DNA from: Odoribacteraceae bacterium
Lineage (GTDB): Bacteria; Bacteroidota; Bacteroidia; Bacteroidales; Marinifilaceae
Length of the DNA stretch: 17,987 bases
Direction: 5' to 3'
Assembly: GCA_031259905.1 (NCBI GenBank)
Contig: JAIRKS010000121.1
Span: forward strand, 1 to 17,987
The number at the start of each line of letters is the position of its first letter. Within the stretch, counting starts at the first letter, position 1. Made by a program: the position numbers and the translations under genes. This document shows positions 1-6,858 of the stretch, piece by piece. The notes beneath the pieces are model-generated. The model made no database searches. It had not been told where the DNA came from and was given only the letters and a program-made list of their open reading frames with translations.

Positions 1-11
1 GGGGGGTGCAG

Positions 12-31
12 GGGGGAAAACATTTTCCCCC
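12..31 (-). terminator. Hairpin after the glycosylase gene, probable operon terminator
   Basis: A perfect inverted repeat, GGGGGAAAA / TTTTCCCCC, lies 9 bp beyond the stop codon of the minus-strand glycosylase gene. With a realistic 4-nt loop the stem is 8 bp. No clear T-run follows on the minus strand (the next bases are C-rich), so it is not a textbook Rho-independent terminator. Its position at the end of a five-gene minus-strand run makes termination or 3'-end protection the likeliest role. The left edge of the window prevents seeing what lies beyond. Confidence 0.45.
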
Positions 32-39
32 TTGCCTGG

Positions 40-528
40 TCAGAGATACTGCAGGAGGGTATCGTGCCATGCCTGGCAGAGGCGGTCGATATGCCAGGCG
101 GCGTTAGCGGGGCTGGTGCTGGGGAGGGTGACGAGGGGAATGTCGGGAAATAGAGAGAAATGCTTCTTGAAGAGAGCTGCCGGTGTTTGTCCGTTAAAAA
201 CGACCAGGCGCGTGCCGGCGTGTTCGGCAACAAACCGCGGGATATCGTTCGGCACCTCGTGGCGGATATCGCTATCGAGACTTCCCTCGCGGTCGGCCTC
301 CCTGACGACATCCCAGAGGGCGATGCCGGCACGGGAGAGGAGCGACGTCTTCTCGTGATAACTCGTCGGGAGGGATTGCCCGGTGACGCGCGCGATCACT
401 TGCCAGAAGCGATTGCGGGGGTGGCCGTAATACTCGTTCACGGCCAGCGAGCGCTCGCCGGGGAGCGAGCCGAGGACGAGCACCGTGACGCGTTCGCCGG
501 CGAGCGGCGGGAAGGAACGCTTCGTCAT
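40..528 (-). CDS. Hypoxanthine-DNA glycosylase (UDG superfamily family 6, DNA-deoxyinosine glycosylase)
   Basis: This 162-residue protein matches the single-domain DNA-deoxyinosine glycosylase family, which excises hypoxanthine formed by adenine deamination and starts base-excision repair in the cytoplasm. The N-terminal motif is visible as GSLPGERSL (residues 20-28) followed by YYGHPRNRFW (33-42), the active-site and base-pocket region of the family. A beta-strand plus VVFNGQTP segment lies near residue 110, and the C-terminal LPSTSPANA motif (about 135-143) corresponds to the DNA-intercalating loop. The length is normal for the family. The ATG overlaps the stop of the upstream lpxH-like gene in an ATGA arrangement, so translation is probably coupled. 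A Mug-type G/U mismatch glycosylase is the alternative, but the Tyr-Tyr-Gly-His-Pro motif favours family 6. Confidence 0.88.
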   Translation of the reverse strand: MTKRSFPPLAGERVTVLVLGSLPGERSLAVNEYYGHPRNRFWQVIARVTGQSLPTSYHEKTSLLSRAGIALWDVVREADREGSLDSDIRHEVPNDIPRFVAEHAGTRLVVFNGQTPAALFKKHFSLFPDIPLVTLPSTSPANAAWHIDRLCQAWHDTLLQYL

Positions 529-1277
529 GCCTCGCGGAGCAGCTTCACGGTAGAGCCGTCGAACGTGGCGTAGCTGAAATGGGAGATCCAGTCGCCGGTA
601 TTGATGTAATGACTTCCCGGTGCGAGGAGCACGTCCGCGGGGAGATGCCGGTGACCGAAGATGAAATAATCGACGTGTCGCTCCTGCAGCACCCGTTTAC
701 AGTAAAGGACGATCCCCTCGCGGTCATCGCCACGGTACGGCGGGGCCTCGACGAGTCCGCCGCGGCGCGCGCGCGACCGGGCCGACCAGCCGTTGGCGAG
801 CCGTATCCCGGCGTCGGGGTGCAAGAGGCGGAAGGCGCGCTGGAGGGCGGGCGAGCGGAAGGCGCGCCGGAGGAGGAGATACCGCTTGTCGGCGGGATTC
901 AGCCCGTCGCCGTGCCCGACGAGGAACTGCTTCCCGTGCAGGGTAAGCCACTCGTCGCGGTGATGCAGGGTGACGCCGCACTCGTCGCGGAGGTAATCGA
1001 AAGCCCAGGCGTCGTGGTTGCCGGTGAAAAAGTGGACGGGGATGCCGGCGTCGGTAAGGCGGGCGAGGAGGCCGAGAAAACGGACGTGGCCGCGGGGGAC
1101 GACGCGCTTGTACTCGAACCAGAAGTCGAACATGTCCCCCAGCAGGTAAAGCGCCTCGCAGCCGGTCGCGATCCTCTCGAGGAAGGCGACGAGCTTCCGT
1201 TCTCTCTCCCGGTCATCGCGGAGAAACTTCGCGCCGAGGTGGGCGTCGGAGAGGAAAAAGACGCGTTTATCTTGCAT
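525..1277 (-). CDS. lpxH: UDP-2,3-diacylglucosamine diphosphatase, LpxH type
   Basis: A calcineurin-like metallophosphoesterase of 250 residues. All five metal-binding blocks are present in order: SDAHLG (D11, H13), GDMFDFW (D48), GNHD (86-89), GHGDG (121-125) and FGHRH (207-211). This set, with the C-terminal substrate loop and INTGDW segment, is that of LpxH, which hydrolyses UDP-2,3-diacylglucosamine to lipid X and UMP in lipid A synthesis at the inner membrane. The length fits the Bacteroidetes versions, which are slightly longer than the E. coli enzyme. It starts 9 bp after the thioredoxin-fold gene stops and overlaps the glycosylase start by 4 bp, so it sits inside the operon. A general phosphoesterase of unknown substrate is possible, since Bacteroidetes genomes can carry paralogues. 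Confidence 0.85.
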   Translation of the reverse strand: MQDKRVFFLSDAHLGAKFLRDDRERERKLVAFLERIATGCEALYLLGDMFDFWFEYKRVVPRGHVRFLGLLARLTDAGIPVHFFTGNHDAWAFDYLRDECGVTLHHRDEWLTLHGKQFLVGHGDGLNPADKRYLLLRRAFRSPALQRAFRLLHPDAGIRLANGWSARSRARRGGLVEAPPYRGDDREGIVLYCKRVLQERHVDYFIFGHRHLPADVLLAPGSHYINTGDWISHFSYATFDGSTVKLLREA

Positions 1278-1286
1278 GGGCGTGGA

Positions 1287-2453
1287 TTATCGCGCGAGGA
1301 GTTCGGCGACGCGTTCATCGAGGCGCGTCCCGTGGAGATTCTTCCCGACGATCTCCTTCTTGTCGTTGATGATATAATTGGCCGGGATCTCCTTGACGTT
1401 CCAGGCGGCGGCGACGCGGCTCTGGAGGGCGTTCTCGTCGCGGACGCAAGTCCAGGTGATGCCGAGGCGCTCGACCATCTCCTCCCAGGCGAGGCGGTTG
1501 GGGTCGAGGCACACCTGGTAGATGGCGACGCCGCGCGAGCGATACTTCTCGTGCACGCGTTGCATCTCCTTGACGTGCTCGAGGCTTTCCCTGGCGGTGA
1601 GCAGCGTGAAGTCGAGGATAACGAGCCGGGCCTTCATCTCGGCGAGGTCGATGATCTTCCCCTTCACGTCGGGCAGGCGCGCCGGTGGGAGCGATCCCTC
1701 GGCGTTGTCGATAAGCTCCCGCAGCTGTTGATCGCGGAGGCGCGCGGCGATGGTCTTCAGGTGATTCAGGAGGGAGACGGTGTACGGCGACCCGGGGTAG
1801 AGGGCGCTCATGGAGGAGGCGACGATCTTGAACGACTGGTAGTCGGCCACCTCGTCCATGACAACAAGGTCGGGAGTGATCCGCTGGTAGAGGGCGTAAT
1901 AGGCGGCCGGCGAGATGGCGTGGTCGAGGATAAAGTCACGGGTAAAGGTGAGCTGCTTCTCGAGGGTCTCCCGGAAGGCGGCCTCCACGGTGGCCCTCCG
2001 CGCGTCGAAGGCGGGGCCGGCGGGGATGCTGTCGCGCAACCTGCCGAGGGAGTCGACGCGGGCGACGGTGCGGCTCATCTGGAAGTCGAGCAGCTTAATC
2101 CAAAGGGCGTCGTCGGAGCCTTCCACCCAGTAGTTATCGTGAATCCCGTTGAGCGTCCCGGTGACGGTGAGGGTATCTCCCGGCGCGGCGACGAGGGTAA
2201 CGCGTTCGCCGTTGGAGAACCTGAGGGAGTAGAAGACGGGGGGGAGGGTGTCGCGGGTCGCGATGGAGAACTTCCCGCTGGCGTTGACGCGCGCGGAGTC
2301 GACGAGGCGCGACCCGTCCGGGTCGATCCGTTCCAGGTAGACGGTTGTCCCGGCGCCTTCCTTGATTTCCCCGTTAACGAGGATGTTCGGTTTTTCCCCG
2401 CAGGCGAGCAGGAGAAGCGGGAGGATTCCCGTGGCGAGGAGTAATTTTTTCAT
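1287..2453 (-). CDS. Thioredoxin-fold (TlpA-like) lipoprotein lacking the CxxC motif
   Basis: A 388-residue predicted lipoprotein. The signal peptide ends in a lipobox with Cys18 (LLAC). Residues about 22-110 form an all-beta domain resembling the DUF4369 domain common at the N-terminus of Bacteroidetes thiol-disulfide proteins. A helical linker follows, and the C-terminal part from about residue 262 is a TlpA-like thioredoxin fold, recognisable by the strand ILDF, the helix after it, the IYQVCLD strand, and the cis-proline segment EIPANYII. Where TlpA proteins carry W-C-x-x-C, this protein has T286-A-R-E289, so no redox-active dithiol is present. It is therefore unlikely to be an oxidoreductase and may be a binding or scaffold protein in the periplasm or outer membrane. 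It lies 24 bp after the phosphotransferase-fold gene and 9 bp before lpxH. Confidence 0.8.
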   Translation of the reverse strand: MKKLLLATGILPLLLLACGEKPNILVNGEIKEGAGTTVYLERIDPDGSRLVDSARVNASGKFSIATRDTLPPVFYSLRFSNGERVTLVAAPGDTLTVTGTLNGIHDNYWVEGSDDALWIKLLDFQMSRTVARVDSLGRLRDSIPAGPAFDARRATVEAAFRETLEKQLTFTRDFILDHAISPAAYYALYQRITPDLVVMDEVADYQSFKIVASSMSALYPGSPYTVSLLNHLKTIAARLRDQQLRELIDNAEGSLPPARLPDVKGKIIDLAEMKARLVILDFTLLTARESLEHVKEMQRVHEKYRSRGVAIYQVCLDPNRLAWEEMVERLGITWTCVRDENALQSRVAAAWNVKEIPANYIINDKKEIVGKNLHGTRLDERVAELLAR

Positions 2454-2477
2454 GATCGGTGTAATATTAAAGGAGTG

Positions 2478-3512
2478 TCACGAGCACGAGGCGATACATT
2501 CCCTCGTGGCGCGCCGCGCGGCGGCGGCGGAGATGAGGAAGGCGACGTGCGCCGTGGCCTCCCGGAGGTCGCGTGCCAGTCCTTCCCGGAGGAAGGCGAC
2601 GAGCCTCCTGGTGGCTTGCAGGTAGGGCATCAGCTCGCAGGCGAGGTAGAGCGTCTCCCGCTCCTTGCGGGCGAGGAGGCGTCCTGCCTGTTGCATGAAC
2701 CCGGAGGTAAACTCGCGGAAGAAGCCGCCGTCGAGCTTCCCGGCGGGCGCGCAGGCCGAGCGCGCGCCGTCGCCGAAGTCGTGGTGGAGGACACCCGCCA
2801 TGACGGTCTCGAGGTTAATCACGCAGAGCGGCTTTTCGTTCCTGTCGAGGAGGACGTTCCCGGCGCTGAAGGCGTTATGCGCCACGCGCGCGGGGAGCGC
2901 CTCGTCGTCCAGCACGTCTTGCCACGCGCGGGCGTTCTCGTCGAACGGGCGGAGCTGGTCGATGGCCGTGGCGCACGAGACCTTCCTGTCGTCGCTTGCC
3001 GCGTCGACGGACTCTTGCAGCTGCCGTTGCCACTCGCGGACGTCCTGGTACGAGGGGATGCTCTCCTTGAGCAGCCGCGGGTCGAAATCCCTCGTGCGTT
3101 GCACGAACGTTCCCAGCCCCGCGCCGATCTCCCGCGCGACGGCGGGCGTGGTGACGTGTTCGCTGGCGCGCGTCTCCTTGATGAAGAGGGTAAGCGTCCA
3201 GTAATTCCCCTCGTGATCCTTGTAATAGGGCTGCTGCCGGTAGGTGTGGAAGCAGGTGACGTGCTTGCGGGTGATGTCCCGCACGTTTTGCTGGATGAGC
3301 TTGTTGCGCACGTGGCCGTAGACCATCTCCCTGTTGCGGATCATGTCGGGGACGCGGTCGGGGATACCGGGACGGAGGCGCTGGAGGATATACTCCGCTT
3401 CCTCGTTGGCGACGACGTGGTAAGCGTCCTCCCGCTCGAGTGGGGTCGCCGAGACGAACCTCCCGCTCGCGGCGAACGCGTCGTAAATCTTCCGTAGCCT
3501 CTCGTTCTCCAT
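2478..3512 (-). CDS. Phosphotransferase-fold protein (APH/N-acetylhexosamine kinase-like) with degenerate active site, predicted pseudokinase
   Basis: A 344-residue protein alignable end to end with the aminoglycoside phosphotransferase/sugar kinase family that in Bacteroidetes usually sits beside a sugar nucleotidyltransferase, as here (15 bp gap). Landmarks of the fold are present: YILQRLRPGIP near residue 41, the YWTLTLFI strand, the catalytic-loop region starting at H212, LCVIN, and DFGDGAR near 246. The key residues are altered. The usual His-x-Asp-x-x-x-x-Asn loop reads H212-N-A214-F-S-A-G-N219, replacing the catalytic Asp with Ala. The usual Ile-Asp-Leu-Asp metal segment reads I-N233-L-E235. 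The Gly-rich Gly-Asn-Gly-x-Ile-Asn N-terminal loop is absent. The frame is intact with no stops, so it looks like a maintained non-catalytic protein rather than a decaying pseudogene. The comparison with active homologues is from memory of the family. Confidence 0.8.
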   Translation of the reverse strand: MENERLRKIYDAFAASGRFVSATPLEREDAYHVVANEEAEYILQRLRPGIPDRVPDMIRNREMVYGHVRNKLIQQNVRDITRKHVTCFHTYRQQPYYKDHEGNYWTLTLFIKETRASEHVTTPAVAREIGAGLGTFVQRTRDFDPRLLKESIPSYQDVREWQRQLQESVDAASDDRKVSCATAIDQLRPFDENARAWQDVLDDEALPARVAHNAFSAGNVLLDRNEKPLCVINLETVMAGVLHHDFGDGARSACAPAGKLDGGFFREFTSGFMQQAGRLLARKERETLYLACELMPYLQATRRLVAFLREGLARDLREATAHVAFLISAAAARRATRECIASCS

Positions 3513-3527
3513 GATCCCGTCGCGCGT

Positions 3528-4427
3528 TTACAGGTCGGTGTACAGCCCTTGTCTCTCGAAGGCTTCCAGCGCGTCGTTGACGAGACCGGTATCTTCCTTG
3601 TAGGTGACGCCGAACCAGCGGGCGGCGATGTCGAGCACCTTGACGCGCACCTCCCCGCGCCCGAGCATCTTGTCCACGACGCCGGGGATATACATCTCGG
3701 CCTTCGGGTCGAGGCGACGCTCCCGGTAGAAGTCGGCGAACTGCCTCTCGATCTCGTCGAAGAGCAGCGGGGTGAACCCCCAGAAGTTCATGGACACGGG
3801 CGTGTCGGGGTCGAGCGCTATGCCGCTCGCGAGGTCACGGATCTCGTCGCCGTCGCGGGCGATGCGTGGCGTCTCGATGACCCTCCGTAGGAAATGGTCG
3901 TCGTCCACGGAGCAGACGCCGCGTGCCACGCTCCCGTTCTCGGAGAGGGTCGATGCCAGGCGATAGCCGGCCAGCCCGAAGAGGCGCTCGTCGTCGTTGG
4001 CGGAGAGGAACTCGTGCAGCTTCACGAACGCCTCCTGCCCGTAGAAGTCGTCGGCGTTGATGGCGATGAACGGCCCGTCGATTTCCTCCCTGGCCGACCA
4101 GATGGCGTGCGCCGTGCCCCACGGCTTCTCGCGCTCGACGGGCGGGAGGCCGCCGGGGAGACGGTTCATGTCCTGGAAGCAGTAGCGCGTCTCGGCCTTC
4201 TCCTCGGCCTCTTTCCCGACGGCGTCGCGGAATTCCCGCGCGAAACTGTCGCGGATGATGAAGACGATCTTGTCGAAACCGGCGCGCGCGGCGTCATGGA
4301 TGGAGTAGTGCAGGAGGGTTTTCTTCCTCGGGCCGAGCAGGGCCAGCTGTTTTAACCCGCCAAAACGGGAGCCGAGGCCGGCAGCCATGACGAGTAGGGT
4401 GGTTTTTTTGTTCTTGTCTGTTTTCAT
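3528..4427 (-). CDS. Sugar nucleotidyltransferase (NTP_transferase family)
   Basis: A 299-residue nucleotidyltransferase of the Rossmann-like GT-A type, predicted to couple a sugar 1-phosphate to an NTP in the cytoplasm. Visible motifs are the nucleotide-binding loop MAAGLGSRFGGLKQ (14-27), EKPWGTAHA (100-108), the metal-binding NADDFYG (124-130), SENGSVARGV, and the C-terminal WFGVTY. The loop after Gly-Pro, usually NGE in this family, is R34-K-K36. The reading frame stays open upstream through the 21-bp repeat array as far as 5021, but I place the start at 4427 (alternative 4433, two residues longer), because family homology begins there and a -7-like promoter element lies just upstream. 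It is the first gene of the minus-strand operon, paired with the phosphotransferase-fold gene 15 bp downstream. The sugar cannot be assigned. Confidence 0.85.
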   Translation of the reverse strand: MKTDKNKKTTLLVMAAGLGSRFGGLKQLALLGPRKKTLLHYSIHDAARAGFDKIVFIIRDSFAREFRDAVGKEAEEKAETRYCFQDMNRLPGGLPPVEREKPWGTAHAIWSAREEIDGPFIAINADDFYGQEAFVKLHEFLSANDDERLFGLAGYRLASTLSENGSVARGVCSVDDDHFLRRVIETPRIARDGDEIRDLASGIALDPDTPVSMNFWGFTPLLFDEIERQFADFYRERRLDPKAEMYIPGVVDKMLGRGEVRVKVLDIAARWFGVTYKEDTGLVNDALEAFERQGLYTDL

Positions 4428-4448
4428 GTGCATGATGATTTTCGTTGG

Positions 4449-4456
4449 CAAAACTA
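4449..4456 (-). promoter_or_regulatory. Candidate Bacteroidetes -7 element for the minus-strand operon
   Basis: The minus strand reads TAGTTTTG here, matching the Bacteroidetes primary-sigma -7 consensus TAnnTTTG. It lies about 16 bp from the ATG at 4433, giving a very short leader. No TTTG-type -33 element was found at the usual spacing, so the call rests on one half of the promoter. It sits between the 21-bp palindrome array and the start codon, so the array would lie directly upstream of this promoter. Confidence 0.35.
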
Positions 4457-4489
4457 ACGATTTAAAATGAATATCGGACGAGTTTACGG

Positions 4490-4758
4490 GCTTACTTCTC
4501 GAGAATCCGGGCACACTTCTCGAGAATCCGGGCACACTTCTCGAGAATCTGGTCACACTTCTCGAGAATCCGGGCACACTTCTCGAGAATCCGGGTACAC
4601 TTCTCGAGAATCCGGGCACACTTCTCGAGAATCCGGGCACACTTCTCGAGAATCCGGGCACACTTCTCGAGAATCTGCCCACACTTCTCGAGAATCCAGG
4701 CATCCGCCTCGAGGATCCGGGCACCCGCCTCGAGGATCTGGGCACCCGCCTCGAGGCG
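4490..4758. repeat. Array of 13 palindromes at exact 21-bp spacing
   Basis: Ten copies of the perfect 10-bp palindrome TTCTCGAGAA have centres at 4500/4501 and then every 21 bp to 4689/4690. Three CCTCGAGG palindromes continue in the same phase at 4710/4711, 4731/4732 and 4752/4753. The 11-bp spacer is mostly TCCGGGCACAC, with substitutions in several copies (CTGGT, GGGTA, CTGCC, CCAGG variants). In the first ten copies every substitution lies in the spacer and none in the palindrome. In the last three copies the arm change T to C is matched by A to G on the other side, which keeps the dyad. The 21-bp period is about two helical turns, so all dyads face the same side of the DNA. Because 21 is a multiple of three and the unit lacks stops, several frames read through it as heptapeptide repeats. 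I do not regard that as coding. Confidence 0.93.
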
Positions 4759-4958
4759 CGAGCCCCCCCTCCCGCTCCTGCCGTGATGCCTCGTTTCCCT
4801 TCATTTTGCCCCCCTCTTTTTTCGCGCGCCCGGCGAAAATGGCGCGACCGCCCGCGATTATTTACCCGAAAATTCGTACAATCGCGAACTCCCCCTCGGA
4901 ACCGGGGGAACCAGGGCCAATCTTCGACGGTTGACCGGCAAGTAACAGCAAGCACACG

Positions 4959-4965
4959 AAAGGGG
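4959..4965 (+). promoter_or_regulatory. Ribosome binding site deciding the sigma factor start
   Basis: A purine-rich AAAGGGG lies 6 bp before the ATG at 4972. It supports that ATG as the sigma factor start, against in-frame ATGs as far upstream as 4783 that would add residues unlike the family. The remaining stretch from the array end (4758) to here holds no gene. It contains a short GC-rich dyad (4891-4908) and AT-rich patches near 4858-4882 that could include a promoter, but no convincing -33/-7 pair is visible. Confidence 0.55.
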
Positions 4966-4971
4966 TACGAT

Positions 4972-5538
4972 ATGGCAATAGACGAGCGAGCGATCATCGA
5001 ACAAATCAACCGGAAAAACAAGCAAGCCTTTCACGACTTGTTCAACGACTTTTTTAACTCGTTGGTCTATTTTTCCACGCGCTACGTTGGCCGCAAGGAG
5101 GTCGCCGAGGACATCGTGCAAGAGCTGTTCGCCGGCCTGTGGGAAAGCAACCGGGAATACCTTTCCTACAACGGCTTCAAGACGTTCCTCTACACCTCCG
5201 TCAAGCACATGAGCCTCGACTGGCTCAAGCACAAAAAGGTCGAGGAAAGATACCTCTCCGCCAAGGGAACGGAAACCGACGACGAGATGGACTGGAAAAT
5301 CATGGAAGAGGAGATCTACCGCGCCTTGCTGCAAGCCGTCGGCGAGCTGCCCCGCCGCTGCCGGGAGATCTTCCACCTCCACCTCCAGGGAAAGAAAAAC
5401 GAGGAGATCGCCGCGTCGCTGGGCCTGTCCATCCTGACCGTCAAAACGCAAAAGAAGAAAGCCTCCCGCTACATCAGGGAACGAATGGGGAAACTCTACC
5501 TCCTGCTCCTCCTCCTGCACGTCATCGAGGCCGCTTGA
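4972..5538 (+). CDS. ECF RNA polymerase sigma factor (Bacteroidetes expansion family)
   Basis: A 188-residue ECF sigma-70 factor. Region 2 spans about residues 20-95 and includes the FHDLFNDFFNSLVYFSTRYV helix and the core-binding segment AEDIVQELFAGLWE. Region 4 (about 125-175) has the GELPRRCREIFHLH lead and a helix-turn-helix NEEIAASLGLSILTVKTQKKKA for -35 recognition. The size and the leucine-rich C-terminal tail fit the expansion family that partners FecR anti-sigmas and SusC-like receptors. The start is supported by an AAAGGGG ribosome site. The next gene downstream is the fecR-like anti-sigma after 163 bp, and the SusC-like receptor follows, so the expected target is the receptor operon itself. 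The sigma factor would be held at the membrane by the FecR N-terminus until a signal arrives. Confidence 0.93.
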   Translation: MAIDERAIIEQINRKNKQAFHDLFNDFFNSLVYFSTRYVGRKEVAEDIVQELFAGLWESNREYLSYNGFKTFLYTSVKHMSLDWLKHKKVEERYLSAKGTETDDEMDWKIMEEEIYRALLQAVGELPRRCREIFHLHLQGKKNEEIAASLGLSILTVKTQKKKASRYIRERMGKLYLLLLLLHVIEAA

Positions 5539-5701
5539 ACGCCCCGCCCGCGTGCAATCTACACGTCGCGGGAGCGAAAACATTACAGAATCTCGCCCGG
5601 GCCGACCTCCCGCTAAAATAAAATCATCACAAAACGAAGCATCACGTACCCCTTCTTGAGCCCGTGATCGTCTTCTTTTATAAATAAAAATAGCGACACA
5701 C
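5539..5701 (+). other. Gene-free spacer between sigma factor and fecR
   Basis: This 163-bp stretch contains no plausible gene. A weak dyad CCCGCG (5547-5552) / CGCGGG (5567-5572) follows the sigma stop but has no T-run. Two AT-rich patches (about 5614-5635 and 5673-5693) stand out against the GC-rich surroundings just before fecR and could hold a promoter. I could not match them confidently to the TTTG/TAnnTTTG consensus. The spacing suggests fecR may be transcribed separately from, or in addition to, the sigma gene. Confidence 0.3.
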
Positions 5702-6856
5702 ATGCACTACACGATTATACCACTGATCCGGAAACACATCACCGGGGAGATCACGGGAGAAGAACGCGAAACCCTGGCGCGATGGATCGACGAGCACCAT
5801 GACAACAAGGCGTTCTTCGACCGGGTGACGTCGGGCAACGGCATCACGGAACGGGAACGTTTCTTCCGTCAAACAGACAAGCAACGACGGTTGAGGGAAT
5901 TCGACCGCCTGATCGGCTACCGGAAGCGACGGGCGCTTGCCGCGGCAAGATATTACGCGGCGGCGGCAATCGTCGTCATCGCCCTGCTCGTGTGGCAGGC
6001 GTGGCCCGTCCCGCGAGAGATCCCCGCGGGAGAACACGCCGCGATCAAGCCGGGAAGCACGCGCGCCACGCTCACCGTCTCCGACGGCACCGTGTTCTCC
6101 CTGCAATCGGGCGGCAGCCAGCCCATCGACGCCGAAGGTATCGCCCGCGTCGACAGCACGCGCGCGGGCATCGTCTACGCCGACAGGCCCGACAAGAGCG
6201 TCCGGCAACGCCGCGACATCTTGCGCACGTCGCGCGGCGGGGAATACCGCGTCTACCTCCCCGACGGCTCTATGGTCTACCTGAACGCGGACACGAGGCT
6301 GGAGTATCCCGTCCCGTTCGACGCCGACAAGCGGGAAGTGCAGCTGTCGGGCGAGGCATACTTCGAGATCGCGAAGGAACGCGAACGACCGTTCCACGTG
6401 ATCGTCGACGGGATACGCGTCCAGGTGCACGGGACAACGTTCGCGATGAGCACGCGCGAGAAGGACGGGATACAAACGGTATTAATAGAAGGAAGCATCG
6501 GGATTCAAAGCGCGACGACCGGGAAGGAGATCATGATGAGTCCCGGCCAACTCGCCCTGTTCTCGCGCGAGGGAGAGTTACTGGCGTTGAAACACGTGAA
6601 CGTGTACCCCTACATCGCGTGGAAGGACGGTAAGTTTATCTTCGAGGAAGAGGAGCTGGAGCACATCATGCAGACGCTCTCGCTGTGGTACGACGTGGAG
6701 ATCGCGTACCTGGACGACACCATCCGCCGTCACCCCTTCACGGGACACCTGAGGAGGTACGACGATATCTATACCATATTGAACGCGATCGCCCAGATCA
6801 TCGACGTGGACTTCGAGGTGAACGGGCGAGTGATCACGGTGAAAGATACAAGATAA
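5702..6856 (+). CDS. FecR-family anti-sigma factor
   Basis: A 384-residue single-pass inner-membrane regulator. Residues 1-80 form the cytoplasmic anti-sigma part (HITGEITGEERETLARWIDE is typical). A transmembrane helix lies near 84-102 (AAAAIVVIALLVWQAW). The periplasmic part has the FecR domain at about 175-275, with GGEYRVYLPDGSMVYLNADT, LSGEAYFEIAK and the VHGTTFAMS strand. The C-terminal DUF4974 domain (about 310-380) includes WKDGKFIFEEEELEHIM and ends in FEVNGRVITV. In the established model the C-terminal domain touches the STN domain of the partner TonB receptor, and signal transfer leads to release of the sigma factor. The flanking sigma and STN-bearing receptor genes support a complete cognate circuit. 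Confidence 0.94.
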   Translation: MHYTIIPLIRKHITGEITGEERETLARWIDEHHDNKAFFDRVTSGNGITERERFFRQTDKQRRLREFDRLIGYRKRRALAAARYYAAAAIVVIALLVWQAWPVPREIPAGEHAAIKPGSTRATLTVSDGTVFSLQSGGSQPIDAEGIARVDSTRAGIVYADRPDKSVRQRRDILRTSRGGEYRVYLPDGSMVYLNADTRLEYPVPFDADKREVQLSGEAYFEIAKERERPFHVIVDGIRVQVHGTTFAMSTREKDGIQTVLIEGSIGIQSATTGKEIMMSPGQLALFSREGELLALKHVNVYPYIAWKDGKFIFEEEELEHIMQTLSLWYDVEIAYLDDTIRRHPFTGHLRRYDDIYTILNAIAQIIDVDFEVNGRVITVKDTR

Positions 6857-6858
6857 AA

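Noticed and set aside
579..2444. 621-codon plus-strand open frame opposite lpxH and the thioredoxin-fold gene.
   Set aside because: It is the antisense shadow of GC-rich genes with C/G-ending codons. It spans two well-supported minus-strand genes and has no recognisable domain.
2475..3497. 340-codon plus-strand open frame opposite the phosphotransferase-fold gene.
   Set aside because: Antisense shadow. The minus-strand frame carries recognisable family motifs, and this one does not.
4490..4758. CRISPR array.
   Set aside because: The 21-bp direct period has only an 11-bp, nearly constant spacer and a palindromic core. CRISPR arrays have longer repeats with unique spacers of about 30 bp or more, and there is no cas gene.
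4490..4758. Plasmid or chromosomal replication origin iterons.
   Set aside because: The regular repeats resemble iterons in spacing, but no Rep or DnaA gene, DnaA boxes or AT-rich unwinding region is adjacent. Origin function is not supported.
4467..4934. Plus-strand open frame of TSRESGH heptads that could be a repeat protein.
   Set aside because: It is open only because the repeat unit has no stop in that frame. There is no ribosome site, no signal and no codon pattern typical of the neighbours, and the opposite strand is open as well.
4428..5021. In-frame extension of the nucleotidyltransferase through the 21-bp array, giving FSRSVPG-type heptads and about 198 extra residues.
   Set aside because: The array has a period divisible by three and lacks stops, so frames stay open by construction. 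The extension also overlaps the sigma factor gene on the opposite strand, homology starts only near 4427, and a promoter-like element lies downstream of the array.
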